Source: Manduca sexta (taxonomy: Eukaryota; Arthropoda; Insecta; Lepidoptera; Sphingidae). Taken from it: 64,000 nucleotides of DNA. Positions 63,903-64,000 of this stretch are shown here, in pieces (within the stretch, counting starts at the first letter, position 1; each line of letters starts with the position of its first letter). The stretch covers positions 5,449,245 to 5,513,244 of the forward strand of contig NC_051119.1 of the NCBI RefSeq assembly GCF_014839805.1, in the 5' to 3' direction. The position numbers and the translations under genes are program-made. Under the pieces are notes generated by a model. The model worked only from the letters and a program-made list of their open reading frames with translations. It was not told where the DNA came from and did no database searches.

Positions 63903-64000
63903 CTGAGCAGAAAAACACTATATCTCATTATCCGATTCGAGAATCGAACCCGAGATCATCACGGCATTTGTCTATCATACACTACGCCACCGATGTATTT
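63903..64000 (-). repeat. tRNA-like SINE head, cut by the window edge
   Basis: Actgagcagaaaaacac, gagaatcgaacccgagatc and cactacgccaccgatg match the SINE-C/D head in reverse. Confidence 0.75.

Overview
This window is eukaryotic nuclear DNA, AT-rich and dense with repeats. The repeat families point to a butterfly or moth (Lepidoptera). They include several tRNA-like SINE families present in many copies, short non-autonomous Helitrons that start TC, end CTAG and sit between A and T, and a mariner of the maT (DD37D) type. The gene found has insect-style GT-AG introns.

One gene dominates the window. It lies on the minus strand, with its ATG at 62859 and its stop at 21111-21113. I could place 13 coding exons, with every junction GT-AG and every phase compatible. 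They total 1,987 nt. The product resembles the nrf-6 (nose resistant to fluoxetine) family: a signal peptide, an extracellular cysteine-containing NRF domain, then a multi-pass acyltransferase-3 domain. Exon 8 carries one extra base in the run at about 34384-34390, which shifts the frame. Without that base the exons give 661 residues. The allele is either broken or the assembly has an error there. The introns range from about 335 bp to 12 kb (intron 1) and are filled with transposable elements, some within 15-30 bp of splice sites.

Left flank (1-21110): the first 87 bases may be the end of another CDS. A 66-bp minisatellite lies at 1166-1885, a possible unidentified exon at 3126-3253, and a 92-bp tandem array at 7899-8500. 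The rest is SINEs, Helitrons and LINE tails. Gene body (21111-62859): it holds a 1.3-kb maT mariner with TA duplications and frame-shifted transposase, nested inside an older SINE; a 260-bp TAA-flanked MITE whose pre-insertion sequence survives in another repeat copy; a perfect 71-bp inverted repeat; and a SINE inserted into a SINE of its own family. Right flank (62860-64000): two SINEs and part of a third.

I saw no multi-gene system, CRISPR array, rRNA or bona fide tRNA gene. The unusual signals are the exon 8 frame break and the nested or palindromic mobile-element structures.
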